From NCBI GenBank assembly GCA_000482145.1, contig AUXH01000093.1, positions 1-42,687 of the forward strand: a stretch of 42,687 nucleotides of DNA, given 5' to 3'. This DNA is from Strigomonas culicis. Taxonomy: Eukaryota; Euglenozoa; Kinetoplastea; Trypanosomatida; Trypanosomatidae. Under the pieces are notes generated by a model, which was given only the letters and a program-made list of their open reading frames with translations, did no database searches and was not told the origin of the DNA. Position 1 is the first letter of the stretch, and every line of letters starts with the position of its first letter. Of this stretch, positions 35,294 through 42,687 are shown piece by piece. The position numbers and the translations under genes are program-made.

Positions 35294-35610
35294 TGATGAA
35301 ACAAAACAGAGGGCCACTAAAGGGAAAGGGGGGCGGGAGGGAATGTACACTATTGCTAGACGTGCAAATCAGCAGTGATATGTACATAAATAAAAGATGT
35401 GTATTTGCGACTATACGAGAAGCTATGTATATAAAAATGTGACAACAGTATTACATACGAGAATTTGTCATACAAGGTGTGTGCGCGAATGCTTATGTGT
35501 TTCTCATATTCGTGTGAAAATGAGGTCCTCGATGCAGAAGGAAGCGGAAAACAATAACACCCAACACCTCCTCACTTTCCTACATACACGCGGGTTCTCA
35601 TTGACCTCGT
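35294..35610 (-). other. Intergenic: 3' flank of cap methyltransferase
   Basis: AT-rich spacer of about 320 nt. Plus-strand ORFs here are not supported by any recognisable protein character. Confidence 0.5.
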
Positions 35611-36537
35611 CTAAATCTTCTGAAAACAAAGCGAATAGTACAGTGTCGACAGTGCTCTTTCATCTGCAGATAGAACGTTGCCTTTGTTTATTCTTCTGTC
35701 AGAGGAATAAGTCACCAAGAAGTCGCCAAACGGCTTTGAAGCATCCGTGCATTCCCTCAATCCCAAGGAAGGTGCTACCGTCCTTATGTAGTCCAGCGGC
35801 ACAAGGTACTCGGGGCAGTCCACAAAGCCGTCCAGCTTGAACTGGTACTTGGTCCCGGCGGCCAGCAGCGCATCCGAATCCGAATCCCATACTGGTGAAG
35901 CAAGAAGCTCGACATTAAAGAGAGAGTTGGACAGCGAACCTGTCTTGACGCGAGATGAAAGCTCATAGGGGTTGACGGTGGTGGCAATAAAAAAGCCATT
36001 CGTATCCAAACTCTGTGCAATTACTTCAAGCAATTCTTGGACTCTCTCCTTGGAGAAACATGCGTAGTGAAGGGCAAATTGAATAGAAACGACACCGAAC
36101 TTCCCATAGAAAGGATTGGTCGGAAGATCGGTGCTCAAAAATACGTCGGAGAAGCAATCGGCAACGTAAAAGTTTGCAGTGCATTGCGACTGACCCTTCA
36201 TTTTTTGATAGCGCCCTTTTGCCTCACTAATCGAGTCCGGGGAAATATCATAACATTCGTATTGAGATATTCTCAACGCATCCGAGGCCTTGCTCTGCAC
36301 CGGAGGGCTCTGCATAAAAAGCCATTTGCCTACGTCGCCACCACGCCCACTAGCCAAGTCCAAAACGGAAATACTTTTCATGGACAGCTGAGACGCGCGT
36401 AAGCCATCAAGAGCGTACTGAATTAAGTATTTTTTGACATAATTGTTGAAATGACGAAAAGGTACATCTTTGCTAGAGAGGTCACCTGACCGGCTTTTTG
36501 CGACAGCATCGTAAGATGCGGCTGCGGTGCTAGACAT
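35611..36537 (-). CDS. CMT1: mRNA cap guanine-N7 methyltransferase
   Basis: This enzyme transfers a methyl group from S-adenosylmethionine to N7 of the cap guanosine. The 308-residue product carries the RNMT/Abd1 signatures in order: FRHFNNYVKKYLI (27-39), the SAM-binding motif VLDLASGRGGDVGKW (58-72), the acidic residue of motif II in CYDIS (95-99), VSIQFALHYAC (150-160) and a late PEYLVPL segment. Length matches the stand-alone trypanosomatid enzyme (CMT1), which lacks the guanylyltransferase domain found in the bifunctional CGM1. In kinetoplastids the cap acts on the spliced-leader RNA and so on every mRNA. CMT1 may be nuclear or cytoplasmic; no signal is visible here. The ATG at 36537 follows a TTTCTTAG acceptor by 12 nt. 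Confidence 0.93.
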   Translation of the reverse strand: MSSTAAASYDAVAKSRSGDLSSKDVPFRHFNNYVKKYLIQYALDGLRASQLSMKSISVLDLASGRGGDVGKWLFMQSPPVQSKASDALRISQYECYDISPDSISEAKGRYQKMKGQSQCTANFYVADCFSDVFLSTDLPTNPFYGKFGVVSIQFALHYACFSKERVQELLEVIAQSLDTNGFFIATTVNPYELSSRVKTGSLSNSLFNVELLASPVWDSDSDALLAAGTKYQFKLDGFVDCPEYLVPLDYIRTVAPSLGLRECTDASKPFGDFLVTYSSDRRINKGNVLSADERALSTLYYSLCFQKI

Positions 36538-36549
36538 TGCAAGAGAACT

Positions 36550-36585
36550 CTAAGAAATAGAAAGAGTGGATGTAGAGAAAGGTGT
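36550..36585 (-). promoter_or_regulatory. Predicted trans-splice acceptor of the cap methyltransferase gene
   Basis: A CT-rich stretch ends in ATTTCTTAG (AG at 36551-36550), leaving a 12-nt 5' UTR. Confidence 0.55.
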
Positions 36586-36821
36586 CGGTAACAGGAAACT
36601 GAGAATGTGCAAATGGGAAAATGGTGGTGGGGGGAGGGAACAACCACATCATGAAGACGAAGCCGGTGGAGACATCAGATGATGGGCCAACATCTTTACG
36701 GTTTAACAAATCGAACCAAAGATGGAAACTCAGTAATAATAACAACAGTCGGACGAAGCGGCAGATAGATGCTTAAAGGCACATCGAGAGCGGCAGAGGG
36801 TGCACACAAGGCTCATGAGGC

Positions 36822-37895
36822 CTAACCTAACAACAAGACGCATTTTTGGAGTGCGTCAATCGCCGCAGTGATGCGCCTCAGCACAAGTGTCGTCAACGTG
36901 ATGGAGTGGTTGCCTTCGGCATCCTCTACAAGGTCGAAGTTAACCGTGCGGAGAAGCTCAAGGGCTGGCAGGATGGGCAAGACTCTGGACGTGAAGACAT
37001 TGGTGCTGGTGCGGAGCGTCCGCTTCTTCATGTCGAAGGGGTTGTCTCGTATATTCGTCAGGACTAAAAGAAGCGTTTGTACACACTCCTTTGCCACTTT
37101 CGCATCCGAGTGTGCTGCAATCGAATTGACAATGGAAGGGAGCGACTCCGGTGACTGCTGCGGACTCTCGTAAACGCGATTAATGACATCAATGGCGAGC
37201 GGTCCGGTCGAGGTCAACTTGGACAGATCCCACTCCTTTGTGGATGGGGCCGACCGTGCGACCACGGGGAGCACCGAATCGGGGTGCTCCGCTTGCATTT
37301 TCTTGAGCTTCTCCTCTGCTTCCTTCTGGCTCTTCTGGATGCGCTCGTCGTACTCTTTTGCCGCCAGTAGGGCCGCTTCTTCACTGGACTTGCCTTGTCG
37401 CTCATACCGGTCCGCGATAATCTGTATTTTCACGCGGCGCCGCGCGGCTTCATCATCGTGTTTCTGACGTGCCACAGCATCGAGATCGGCCTTGCGTTTA
37501 TAATCTTCAAGCTCCTCCTTCACCTTCAGTGCCTGCCGGCCCATTTTGATTCGCTCTCTCTCTCTCTTCTGAAAGTCGTTTTTTTCTTCCTCTTTTTTGG
37601 CTGTGATTTTATCCTTCAGCTCCTGAAGCTTTGCGGCGCGCTCCTCCTCGGTGAGAACTTTTTTCACCTTTATTTCAACTGTCACACCGTCCGGGAGCGG
37701 CGTGTCAAGGTCGGGGTGCGACTCATGCATGGTGATCCACTGTGTGCACGTGCTCTCGTCCACGCAGCCAGACACGATAGACTTTTTAATCGCATTCTCG
37801 CTAAACCCTTTTGCCACGAGTGCGTCGAATAACTCCTGCTTGATAGAGTAGGACTCGCTATCGTCCGAAAGGTCGGGCGCCTGATCGCTGGACAT
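36822..37895 (-). CDS. UBA-coiled coil-PUB protein, likely p97/VCP cofactor
   Basis: The start is the ATG at 37895 (MSSDQAPDLSDD), giving 357 residues; longer versions read through the 5' pyrimidine tract. Residues 12-50 form a UBA domain (LFDALVAKGFSENAIKKSI), which binds ubiquitin. A long charged coiled coil follows (about 65-220, Lys/Glu/Arg-rich). The last 110 residues form a PUB/PUG domain (NPFDMKKRTLRTSTNVF and RVLPILPALELL), which binds the C-terminal tail of the AAA ATPase p97. No UBX domain is visible, unlike UBXD1. It probably links ubiquitinated clients to p97 in degradation or membrane extraction. A pyrimidine tract and AG at 37978-37977 give an 81-nt 5' UTR without an ATG. Confidence 0.88.
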   Translation of the reverse strand: MSSDQAPDLSDDSESYSIKQELFDALVAKGFSENAIKKSIVSGCVDESTCTQWITMHESHPDLDTPLPDGVTVEIKVKKVLTEEERAAKLQELKDKITAKKEEEKNDFQKRERERIKMGRQALKVKEELEDYKRKADLDAVARQKHDDEAARRRVKIQIIADRYERQGKSSEEAALLAAKEYDERIQKSQKEAEEKLKKMQAEHPDSVLPVVARSAPSTKEWDLSKLTSTGPLAIDVINRVYESPQQSPESLPSIVNSIAAHSDAKVAKECVQTLLLVLTNIRDNPFDMKKRTLRTSTNVFTSRVLPILPALELLRTVNFDLVEDAEGNHSITLTTLVLRRITAAIDALQKCVLLLG

Positions 37896-37976
37896 AGGGC
37901 AGATAAGTGTTGAGCTGCAATGATAGGGTGTCAGGTAGATCTGTGTGTTCGCTTGATTACGATACGACGAAGAAGA

Positions 37977-38006
37977 CTGTAGAAATGAAAAGAAAAAGAG
38001 AGAGGA
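37977..38006 (-). promoter_or_regulatory. Predicted trans-splice acceptor of the UBA-PUB gene
   Basis: A CT/T-rich tract ends in ATTTCTACAG (AG at 37978-37977). A second possible AG at 37916-37915 lies nearer the ATG but has a poor tract. Confidence 0.5.
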
Positions 38007-38334
38007 AGAAGTACTACTACATGGATACACATTGGTGTCATTTCACGTTTTCTCATTTTTGTATGGAGCGTTACGAAAACGTAATAACGTTTCAGCATGC
38101 TTCTTCCCAATCTCATTTTTTCTTCTTCATGTTTTTTTTTTTTGTTCCCTTATTCTTTTTTTTTTTTGATAATCTTTTGTGTGTTTGACAACGGCGTAGT
38201 AAACATGGTTTTCAAGACAAAAAGAAATGATAAATGGCAAAGAGAAACGGCAACCAGTCGCATAATCTGTCAGAAACTAACACAATCATCCAAAACCATG
38301 CCTTGCATCTTTTCTTTTTCTTCTCCTTTATGCC
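38007..38334 (-). other. Intergenic: 3' flank of the PFK2-like gene
   Basis: About 330 nt of AT-rich spacer with T runs on the plus strand (A runs on the transcript) near 38127-38170. No credible ORF or RNA gene is seen. Confidence 0.5.
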
Positions 38335-39801
38335 CTACCAACCTGTCCATGCACCTTCAGACTTCCCGCCACTTTCACGCGATCTCCTCGGAGGCAATGA
38401 TATCTCAGCAAGTCGCGGCTCTCCTAGTCGGTTGTAGGTACAGACCCAAATGGTACGCTGCGGGCAGGAAGAGTGCACCGCCTTCTCCACGGGCGGGCCC
38501 CCAAAGTAGGACAGCAGCGTGCGTAGCACAGCCTGATGCGCCACGACCAGTACGCACGGCTTGGAGTTGACCAGCTCGAGCAGAATGGGGTTCAGGCGCC
38601 GAGCTAAGTCTTGGTAAGACTCGCCGTTGGGGTAGCGGAATCCAACTTTGTCGGTGTGGCGAAACGATTGAATGTGAGGATAGATCTGTTTCACCTCCTC
38701 GTTGGTCATATCTTCGCAAATACCCGCGTGAATCTCATTCAAGGACTTGAATGATCGAATTTGCCCCTGCGTCAGCACAACGGAAGAAGGTTCCGCAGTG
38801 TGCCGAGTGCGGCGCAGTTGGCTGCACCACACCTCGAACCCCACTGTTTCATCCCACTTTGCCGTGCGTCGCATGAAGAGCGAAGGGTTGTGGAGCACTT
38901 CGCTCCTGAAAAAACTCGCAATCTCTGCTGCGTCGAGTCGCCCGGAATCTGTCAGGTCTGGGTCTCCGCCCAGTCGGTCCTCCAAGTTATACTCCGATTG
39001 GCCGTGACGCGTAAAGAAAATTGGGGTGAAAAACGACAGTGTGTCGTCTGGTTTGCCATCGAGCGGCTCGTAGACGTATATTTGGTGCAGTGTCGGCATC
39101 AAACTTGTCAAGAAACTCGTGAAGCGTGAACAGACAACACTGCCGCGGCATCTCGACGCGCGCAGGGCCTTCGCGGCGAGGCTGACGCTCACATACCCGC
39201 AATCCTCCATGTGCTCCGTGTGCCACTCTTCGCCAAACCAAAAGTGACGAATCAAAAAGGAGCGGTCGGAGGGCAGTTTGGCGTGAAAGGCGTGAAAGGA
39301 CCCGCGCGAGTGGCAGTCCGCGTATATAACCGACACGGGCGTCGCAGCAAACCCTAGCGTGGGGTTGGAGTCGAAGTACTCTAAGGAAGCATTAATACAG
39401 CGCTCCACTTCCGTCGACCATACTTGAGGATTCTCCGTGTAGCGCGGCAGTTGATGAGCGCCGAAGTCTTGTGACGCGACGAGCAGCTTTGTGCTCTCGC
39501 CACTCCAGGCCATAAAATGTTTGAGCGAGGTGCAGAAGAAGCGAGCGGCCACGGTCGTTCGCACATCGGCACTAACAATGATAAAGACCGGATTCGTCGC
39601 ATTAGAAAAACGATAGTTTCCTACAAGGGCAGCTGTGCTCTTAGGGGACGTTGAGTCTATTAGGGTAGGCGGTGACAGCACTGTTTCCGTCTGCGAGTGA
39701 GCACGCTCACCAGTGAAGTGTGTAAAATCAATTGAGTTTTTGGATACCGATGGGTCTGCCTTCATAAAAGGGCTAAGCGTTAACCTTTCCTTTTGTTCCA
39801 T
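38335..39801 (-). CDS. PFK2/FBPase2-like protein: bisphosphatase with dead kinase domain
   Basis: The start is taken as the ATG at 39801 (MEQKERLTLSPF), 488 residues; it lies just after a strong acceptor tract, whereas the longer frame runs through untranslated-looking sequence. The N-terminal part aligns with 6-phosphofructo-2-kinase, but its P-loop (normally GxxxxGKT) reads SADVRTTVA at about 77-85, so ATP binding and kinase activity are almost surely lost. The C-terminal fructose-2,6-bisphosphatase domain is complete: FFTRHGQSEYN with the phospho-acceptor His 266, SQLRRTRHTAE, LNEIHAGICEDMT, RYPNGESY and VVAHQAVLRTLL with the second catalytic His. It should hydrolyse fructose 2,6-bisphosphate, which in trypanosomatids activates pyruvate kinase. 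Such single-activity isoforms are known in T. brucei. The protein is probably cytosolic. Confidence 0.92.
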   Translation of the reverse strand: MEQKERLTLSPFMKADPSVSKNSIDFTHFTGERAHSQTETVLSPPTLIDSTSPKSTAALVGNYRFSNATNPVFIIVSADVRTTVAARFFCTSLKHFMAWSGESTKLLVASQDFGAHQLPRYTENPQVWSTEVERCINASLEYFDSNPTLGFAATPVSVIYADCHSRGSFHAFHAKLPSDRSFLIRHFWFGEEWHTEHMEDCGYVSVSLAAKALRASRCRGSVVCSRFTSFLTSLMPTLHQIYVYEPLDGKPDDTLSFFTPIFFTRHGQSEYNLEDRLGGDPDLTDSGRLDAAEIASFFRSEVLHNPSLFMRRTAKWDETVGFEVWCSQLRRTRHTAEPSSVVLTQGQIRSFKSLNEIHAGICEDMTNEEVKQIYPHIQSFRHTDKVGFRYPNGESYQDLARRLNPILLELVNSKPCVLVVAHQAVLRTLLSYFGGPPVEKAVHSSCPQRTIWVCTYNRLGEPRLAEISLPPRRSRESGGKSEGAWTGW

Positions 39802-39826
39802 TGTTGATGGCACTGCTTTGGTGTTG

Positions 39827-39870
39827 CTATGCTTGTAGGGGAGCAAGACGGTGAGGAAAAAACTCGAATG
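39827..39870 (-). promoter_or_regulatory. Predicted trans-splice acceptor of the PFK2-like gene
   Basis: A T/C-rich tract is followed by CTACAAG and CATAG (AGs at 39833-39832 and 39828-39827), giving a 5' UTR of 25 to 30 nt. This decides the start at 39801. Confidence 0.55.
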
Positions 39871-40145
39871 GAGCATTGCATGTAGATGTAAGCTGTAAGA
39901 GGCACTCTCTATGAATGCCAGCACGTCCCGTTTGAGTAAAGTGTATCGTCTCTTTTCCTTGACCGATTCTTTGAACTCCTTCCCCCCTCCCTTTTCCAAT
40001 CCACAATGGACAGAATTGCAAAGGAAGAAGGGTAAGATTGAAAAAAAAAAAAGGTATGCATTGGTGCCGCGATTCCTATTAGTATGGATTGGTGAATAGT
40101 ACAATCGAGAAAAAAAATAGCTTATGCAAACACAAGACAAAAGGC
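39871..40145 (-). other. Intergenic: 3' flank of the EMC10-like gene
   Basis: The PFK2-like frame is open across this whole segment, but it holds a run of 12 T on the transcript and no AG-ATG arrangement that would favour a longer protein. Confidence 0.5.
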
Positions 40146-40958
40146 TCACTTCTCTTTGTTCTCACGGTCATGTGCTTTCATCTTTGCAATCAGATCTTCC
40201 TGTCGCTTGAGCAGGTGATCTCGCTGTGCTTTGCTGAGCTGATGCGGCGTTCGCTTCGTGAAGCTTTCCCGGTTGATCTGCCCGGTTTTCTGGAGCACGT
40301 ACCTCGGTAGAAATTTCACTACAATGACAACACAAAGCATAACGACTGGTCCAAAAAATGAGCTCTTCGTACTGCTTGCCTCTGCCAGGGGAACACGACG
40401 GATCAGCTCCAATGCAGCAACGCAGTGCCCCTTCTCAGGGGCTGTACTATCCAAAGTAACATTCAATAGCAAAACGAACGAGTTCACACCCATCATCAGC
40501 GCCTCTGCAGAGTCAATTCCCCACGTGAGGTTGGAGAGGCAAGAGCATCTGTCCACCACGTCGCCCAACGGAAGTGGTGGCAAAAACTGTCGTTTGAGAA
40601 CCCTTTCCGCTCTCAAGGCAGAAAACGGAAATCGCTCCTGCCAGAAAGTGTCCGTGATACGTATACTTGCATGGGCATTGCACGCCGCTGGCACGTAAGC
40701 AGTGCAAGTGTTCGCCTCTTCGTCATACGCAGTAATCAGCCCCAATCGCTGCGCTGCAGCATCGAAGATTGTCTCTATTCTGCTCCGCTGTACGCCTTCG
40801 CCCACCAGCTCGCCTGCGCGATGGTGTAAGTGGAATGATGGTAGGATGGGGCTCCGACCGGGAACCAGCATCCGCACTTCCCAAGGACCGGTCGGCTGCG
40901 TCACGCCGCTCACAACACTCAGCGCAAGCACGGAAAAAATGATGACAAGGCGAAACAT
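40146..40958 (-). CDS. Type I membrane protein resembling ER membrane complex subunit 10
   Basis: The start is the ATG at 40958 (MFRLVIIFSVLALSVVSG), giving 270 residues; the longer frame is pyrimidine-tract translation. A clear signal peptide (1-18) precedes a luminal domain with six or more cysteines and two N-glycosylation sequons (NLT, NVT), a membrane span at about 200-220 (SSFFGPVVMLCVVIVVKFL), and a 50-residue basic, helical cytoplasmic tail. The overall plan, the length (human EMC10 is about 262), a segment ending YVPAACNAH (compare FVPAC of EMC10) and the SFF just before the span all suggest EMC10, which helps insert membrane proteins in the ER. This is resemblance by eye, not a firm assignment. 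Confidence 0.8.
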   Translation of the reverse strand: MFRLVIIFSVLALSVVSGVTQPTGPWEVRMLVPGRSPILPSFHLHHRAGELVGEGVQRSRIETIFDAAAQRLGLITAYDEEANTCTAYVPAACNAHASIRITDTFWQERFPFSALRAERVLKRQFLPPLPLGDVVDRCSCLSNLTWGIDSAEALMMGVNSFVLLLNVTLDSTAPEKGHCVAALELIRRVPLAEASSTKSSFFGPVVMLCVVIVVKFLPRYVLQKTGQINRESFTKRTPHQLSKAQRDHLLKRQEDLIAKMKAHDRENKEK

Positions 40959-40975
40959 AAGATTCACGAGAAGCA

Positions 40976-41025
40976 CTAAAGGCGATGTGTTACTAAATGG
41001 CAGCAGTAATGGAGAAAGGGGATAC
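40976..41025 (-). promoter_or_regulatory. Predicted trans-splice acceptor of the EMC10-like gene
   Basis: A C/T-rich tract ends at CCATTTAG (AG at 40994-40993), with a second AG at 40977-40976. Either gives a 5' UTR of 17 to 34 nt with no ATG before 40958. Confidence 0.45.
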
Positions 41026-41244
41026 AGTGAAACAATCGAAGAGAGAACAGTGCAACGCTTAACGTGAAGAGAAAAAAAAGTTGCAATGAACCGGAACAGA
41101 TTTAACACAAAGGTGCAAAAAAAAAAACATCTTTTTTGCATCGCCGTACGAGTGAATGCGGTTGCTTCTGTACACCATGATGAATACTCACCATGATCAC
41201 CGTTCACGGTTAAACAAAAAAAAAGGGGGGGTCACGAAGAAGAA

Positions 41245-41718
41245 TCACCTCTTACTGAAACTGCCTAAAACACTGTTTTGCAAGGCATCATCAATTTTTC
41301 CTTCCTTGGATTGTATTTCCAGCTCGCGCTGATGACGCCATACGCGCATCTTCAAACCATCTTCTTCTGCGATGCGACGCAGATCGTTTTGATTATACGG
41401 ATATGTTTCCCACATACCTGTACGCATCATGCCGCTGCGACTGCGCTCAACATAAAACATCACCTCACTCCTCCCTAGACGATGGTAATCCTCCAAGGGT
41501 TCCTCGCCCTCCTCTGAGCGTGCGCACTGCCAGAATCGACTGAGTAGTGAATACTGCACGGCGGGCGAATCCAAGTACGTAAAAGACTTCATCCAATCTT
41601 GGAATCTATCATCGCATCGCCACGGTCTCATGCCATAGTAAATACTCCGGCCTGTAATTGCATTGATACTATCGGTTTCTTCTTTGATGCGGGAATAGTG
41701 TGGCGTCTTCCCAATCAT
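41245..41718 (-). CDS. 157-aa protein of unknown function
   Basis: I do not recognise this protein. It is soluble-looking, rich in Arg, Glu, Trp and Tyr, with no membrane span. Three tryptophan-containing stretches (MRPWRCDDRFQDWM, SRFWQCARSEE, MWETYPYNQND) are followed by a charged helix (DLRRIAEEDGLKMRVWRHQ). The composition and spacing recall small trypanosomatid mitochondrial ribosome or respiratory complex subunits, but this is only an impression. The ATG at 41718 sits immediately after an AG preceded by ten T residues, so the start would follow the spliced leader directly. Met 30 is a possible alternative start. Confidence 0.8.
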   Translation of the reverse strand: MIGKTPHYSRIKEETDSINAITGRSIYYGMRPWRCDDRFQDWMKSFTYLDSPAVQYSLLSRFWQCARSEEGEEPLEDYHRLGRSEVMFYVERSRSGMMRTGMWETYPYNQNDLRRIAEEDGLKMRVWRHQRELEIQSKEGKIDDALQNSVLGSFSKR

Positions 41719-41733
41719 CTACAAAAAAAAAAG
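41719..41733 (-). promoter_or_regulatory. Predicted trans-splice acceptor touching the start codon
   Basis: Ten T residues and GTAG come immediately before the ATG on the minus strand. Cutting after this AG leaves no nucleotide between the spliced leader and the ATG. Confidence 0.55.
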
Positions 41734-41750
41734 GCCGCGGTAGACGCGGC
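41734..41750. other. GC-rich hairpin next to the acceptor
   Basis: A perfect 6-bp inverted repeat (GCCGCG / CGCGGC) with a 5-base loop lies directly upstream of the acceptor of the 157-aa gene, in otherwise AT-rich DNA. Confidence 0.6.
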
Positions 41751-42220
41751 ACAACAGTCAACAACAAGGAACGTACAAGAACAGAACAGAAAAGTCAAAC
41801 GGCCAAGAGAAAGACGAAGATAAGCACTACACAAAAAAATGTGTTCGCAATAAAAACACAGAATTCCTACGAGTAAATTGTTATTCGATCAAATAGCTAG
41901 AAGGAAGAAAACGAACCTTCCAGTGAAACCTATTCATTCACAAATCAAGTGTGTTATCTGTTTATCTTTATGAAAAGAGAATTACTACTTCATACTTACC
42001 GAAATTTTTACCCATTCAGTCCGAGGAGGAAAAAAGAATTAAGAATTGATTTGCCACTTATCACTAGTATTTTGTATTATTATTCAGAATTAAAGAATTA
42101 AAATCAATTCAATATATATATATATATATATATCACTGTTTTGAAAAGGAAAAAAAGAGCTAAAAGGAAGAAAAAGTATACCACTTCCTTTTACTACTGA
42201 AACATATACGTATACCGCGC
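41751..42220 (-). other. Intergenic: EF2 3' UTR
   Basis: About 470 nt of AT-rich sequence includes the 3' UTR of EF2 and a TA microsatellite. No ORF or RNA gene is recognised. Confidence 0.6.
42112..42133. repeat. (TA)n dinucleotide microsatellite
   Basis: About eleven AT units lie within the EF2 3' flank, roughly 90 nt after the stop codon. Confidence 0.95.
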
Positions 42221-42687
42221 TTATAGCTTATCCATGAAGCTGTCCAGCGGCGGGATGTCGGGCTTCAGGCCCTTGCGCAGGCGGACGGCCAGCGTGGTCG
42301 TGTTGGCCTGGCTCTTGGGCTCCAGCGGGTTGCCGGGGTACTCCTGCCAGTGGTCGAACACGCACTGGGGGAAGGCCTGGCCGCCGGTTCCGGCGCGGAG
42401 ATCGGCGGTGAAGCCGAAGGACTCCGCGACCGGCAGGTACGCGCGCACGTTGTAGATGGGCGTGCCCGGGCGGTTCTCCTCGCCGATGATGACACCACGG
42501 CGGCGGGTCAGCACGCCGTAGATGCCGCCCATGGCGTGCTCCACGGTCTGGATGTCCACGATGAACATGGGCTCCATCAGGCGGGGCTCCGCCGTCAGGC
42601 AGCACGCGTAGTACACACGGCGGGCCGTCGGGATGATCTGACCGCCACCGCGATGGATCGCATCCGCGTGCATCGTCACGTCCTCCA
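42221..42687 (-). CDS. EEF2: Elongation factor 2, C-terminal fragment (cut by window edge)
   Basis: EF2 is the GTPase that moves the ribosome along mRNA after each peptide bond. Only the last 155 or so codons are present; the gene continues past the right edge, so no start is assigned. The visible part is domains IV-V and the C-terminus: [63 protein letters not shown] and the terminal SFMDKL, close to the universal FLDKL ending. The GTPase domain and the diphthamide histidine are not in the window. Third positions are almost all G or C, unlike the neighbours, as expected for one of the most highly translated genes. Confidence 0.98.
   Translation of the reverse strand, partial: EDVTMHADAIHRGGGQIIPTARRVYYACCLTAEPRLMEPMFIVDIQTVEHAMGGIYGVLTRRRGVIIGEENRPGTPIYNVRAYLPVAESFGFTADLRAGTGGQAFPQCVFDHWQEYPGNPLEPKSQANTTTLAVRLRKGLKPDIPPLDSFMDKL

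Noticed and set aside
39802..40149. N-terminal extension of the PFK2-like protein
   Set aside because: The frame is open, but it covers the polypyrimidine tract and acceptor and shows no similarity to the family.
1..42687. tRNA, rRNA, CRISPR array or transposon
   Set aside because: I looked in the spacers for clover-leaf boxes, long repeats and transposase or reverse transcriptase motifs and saw none.

Overview
The window looks like nuclear DNA of a kinetoplastid flagellate (trypanosomatid or close relative). All recognisable genes lie on the minus strand, none shows an intron, and almost every start codon is preceded, within a few to a few tens of bases, by a polypyrimidine tract and an AG. 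That is the layout of a polycistronic unit whose mRNAs are made by spliced-leader trans-splicing. The gene content fits: a long PPR protein, a PUF protein, a stand-alone cap methyltransferase, a bisphosphatase with a dead 6-phosphofructo-2-kinase domain, and EF2 at the upstream edge. The species cannot be named from the sequence.

In transcription order (right to left) the window holds: the 3' end of elongation factor 2 (42687-42221); a 157-aa unknown protein; a type I membrane protein resembling EMC10; a PFK2/FBPase2-like protein with a lost kinase P-loop; a UBA-coiled coil-PUB protein; an mRNA cap guanine-N7 methyltransferase; a 58-aa ORF only 14 nt from the next gene; a REV1-type Y-family DNA polymerase; an exportin-like helical-repeat protein; a SAP-domain protein; a PUF protein; a 152-aa protein with an MGC acylation signal; a 990-aa PPR protein; and, filling the left half, a giant HECT ubiquitin ligase.

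The giant ligase is the most unusual object. It appears as two overlapping frames (20891-10764 and about 10771-299), but a repeat domain is cut exactly at the frame change and the second frame has no ATG for its first 77 codons. Skipping one T of a TTTTT run at 10771-10775 restores the repeat and gives a single protein of about 6,860 residues. It has a LamG-like domain, several SPRY-like domains, a small zinc-binding motif, three copies of a repeat containing YNGIMF, a degenerate protein-kinase domain and a C-terminal HECT domain with its catalytic cysteine. The shift is either a one-base error, a true inactivating indel, or a +1 frameshift.

The genes are not an operon with one purpose; neighbours in such units are usually unrelated. 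Two themes recur: ubiquitin (HECT ligase, UBA-PUB protein) and RNA handling (cap methyltransferase, PUF, PPR, EF2). Intergenic stretches are AT-rich, carry dinucleotide microsatellites (GT, CA, GA, TA) and show no tRNA, rRNA, mobile element or CRISPR array that I could recognise.
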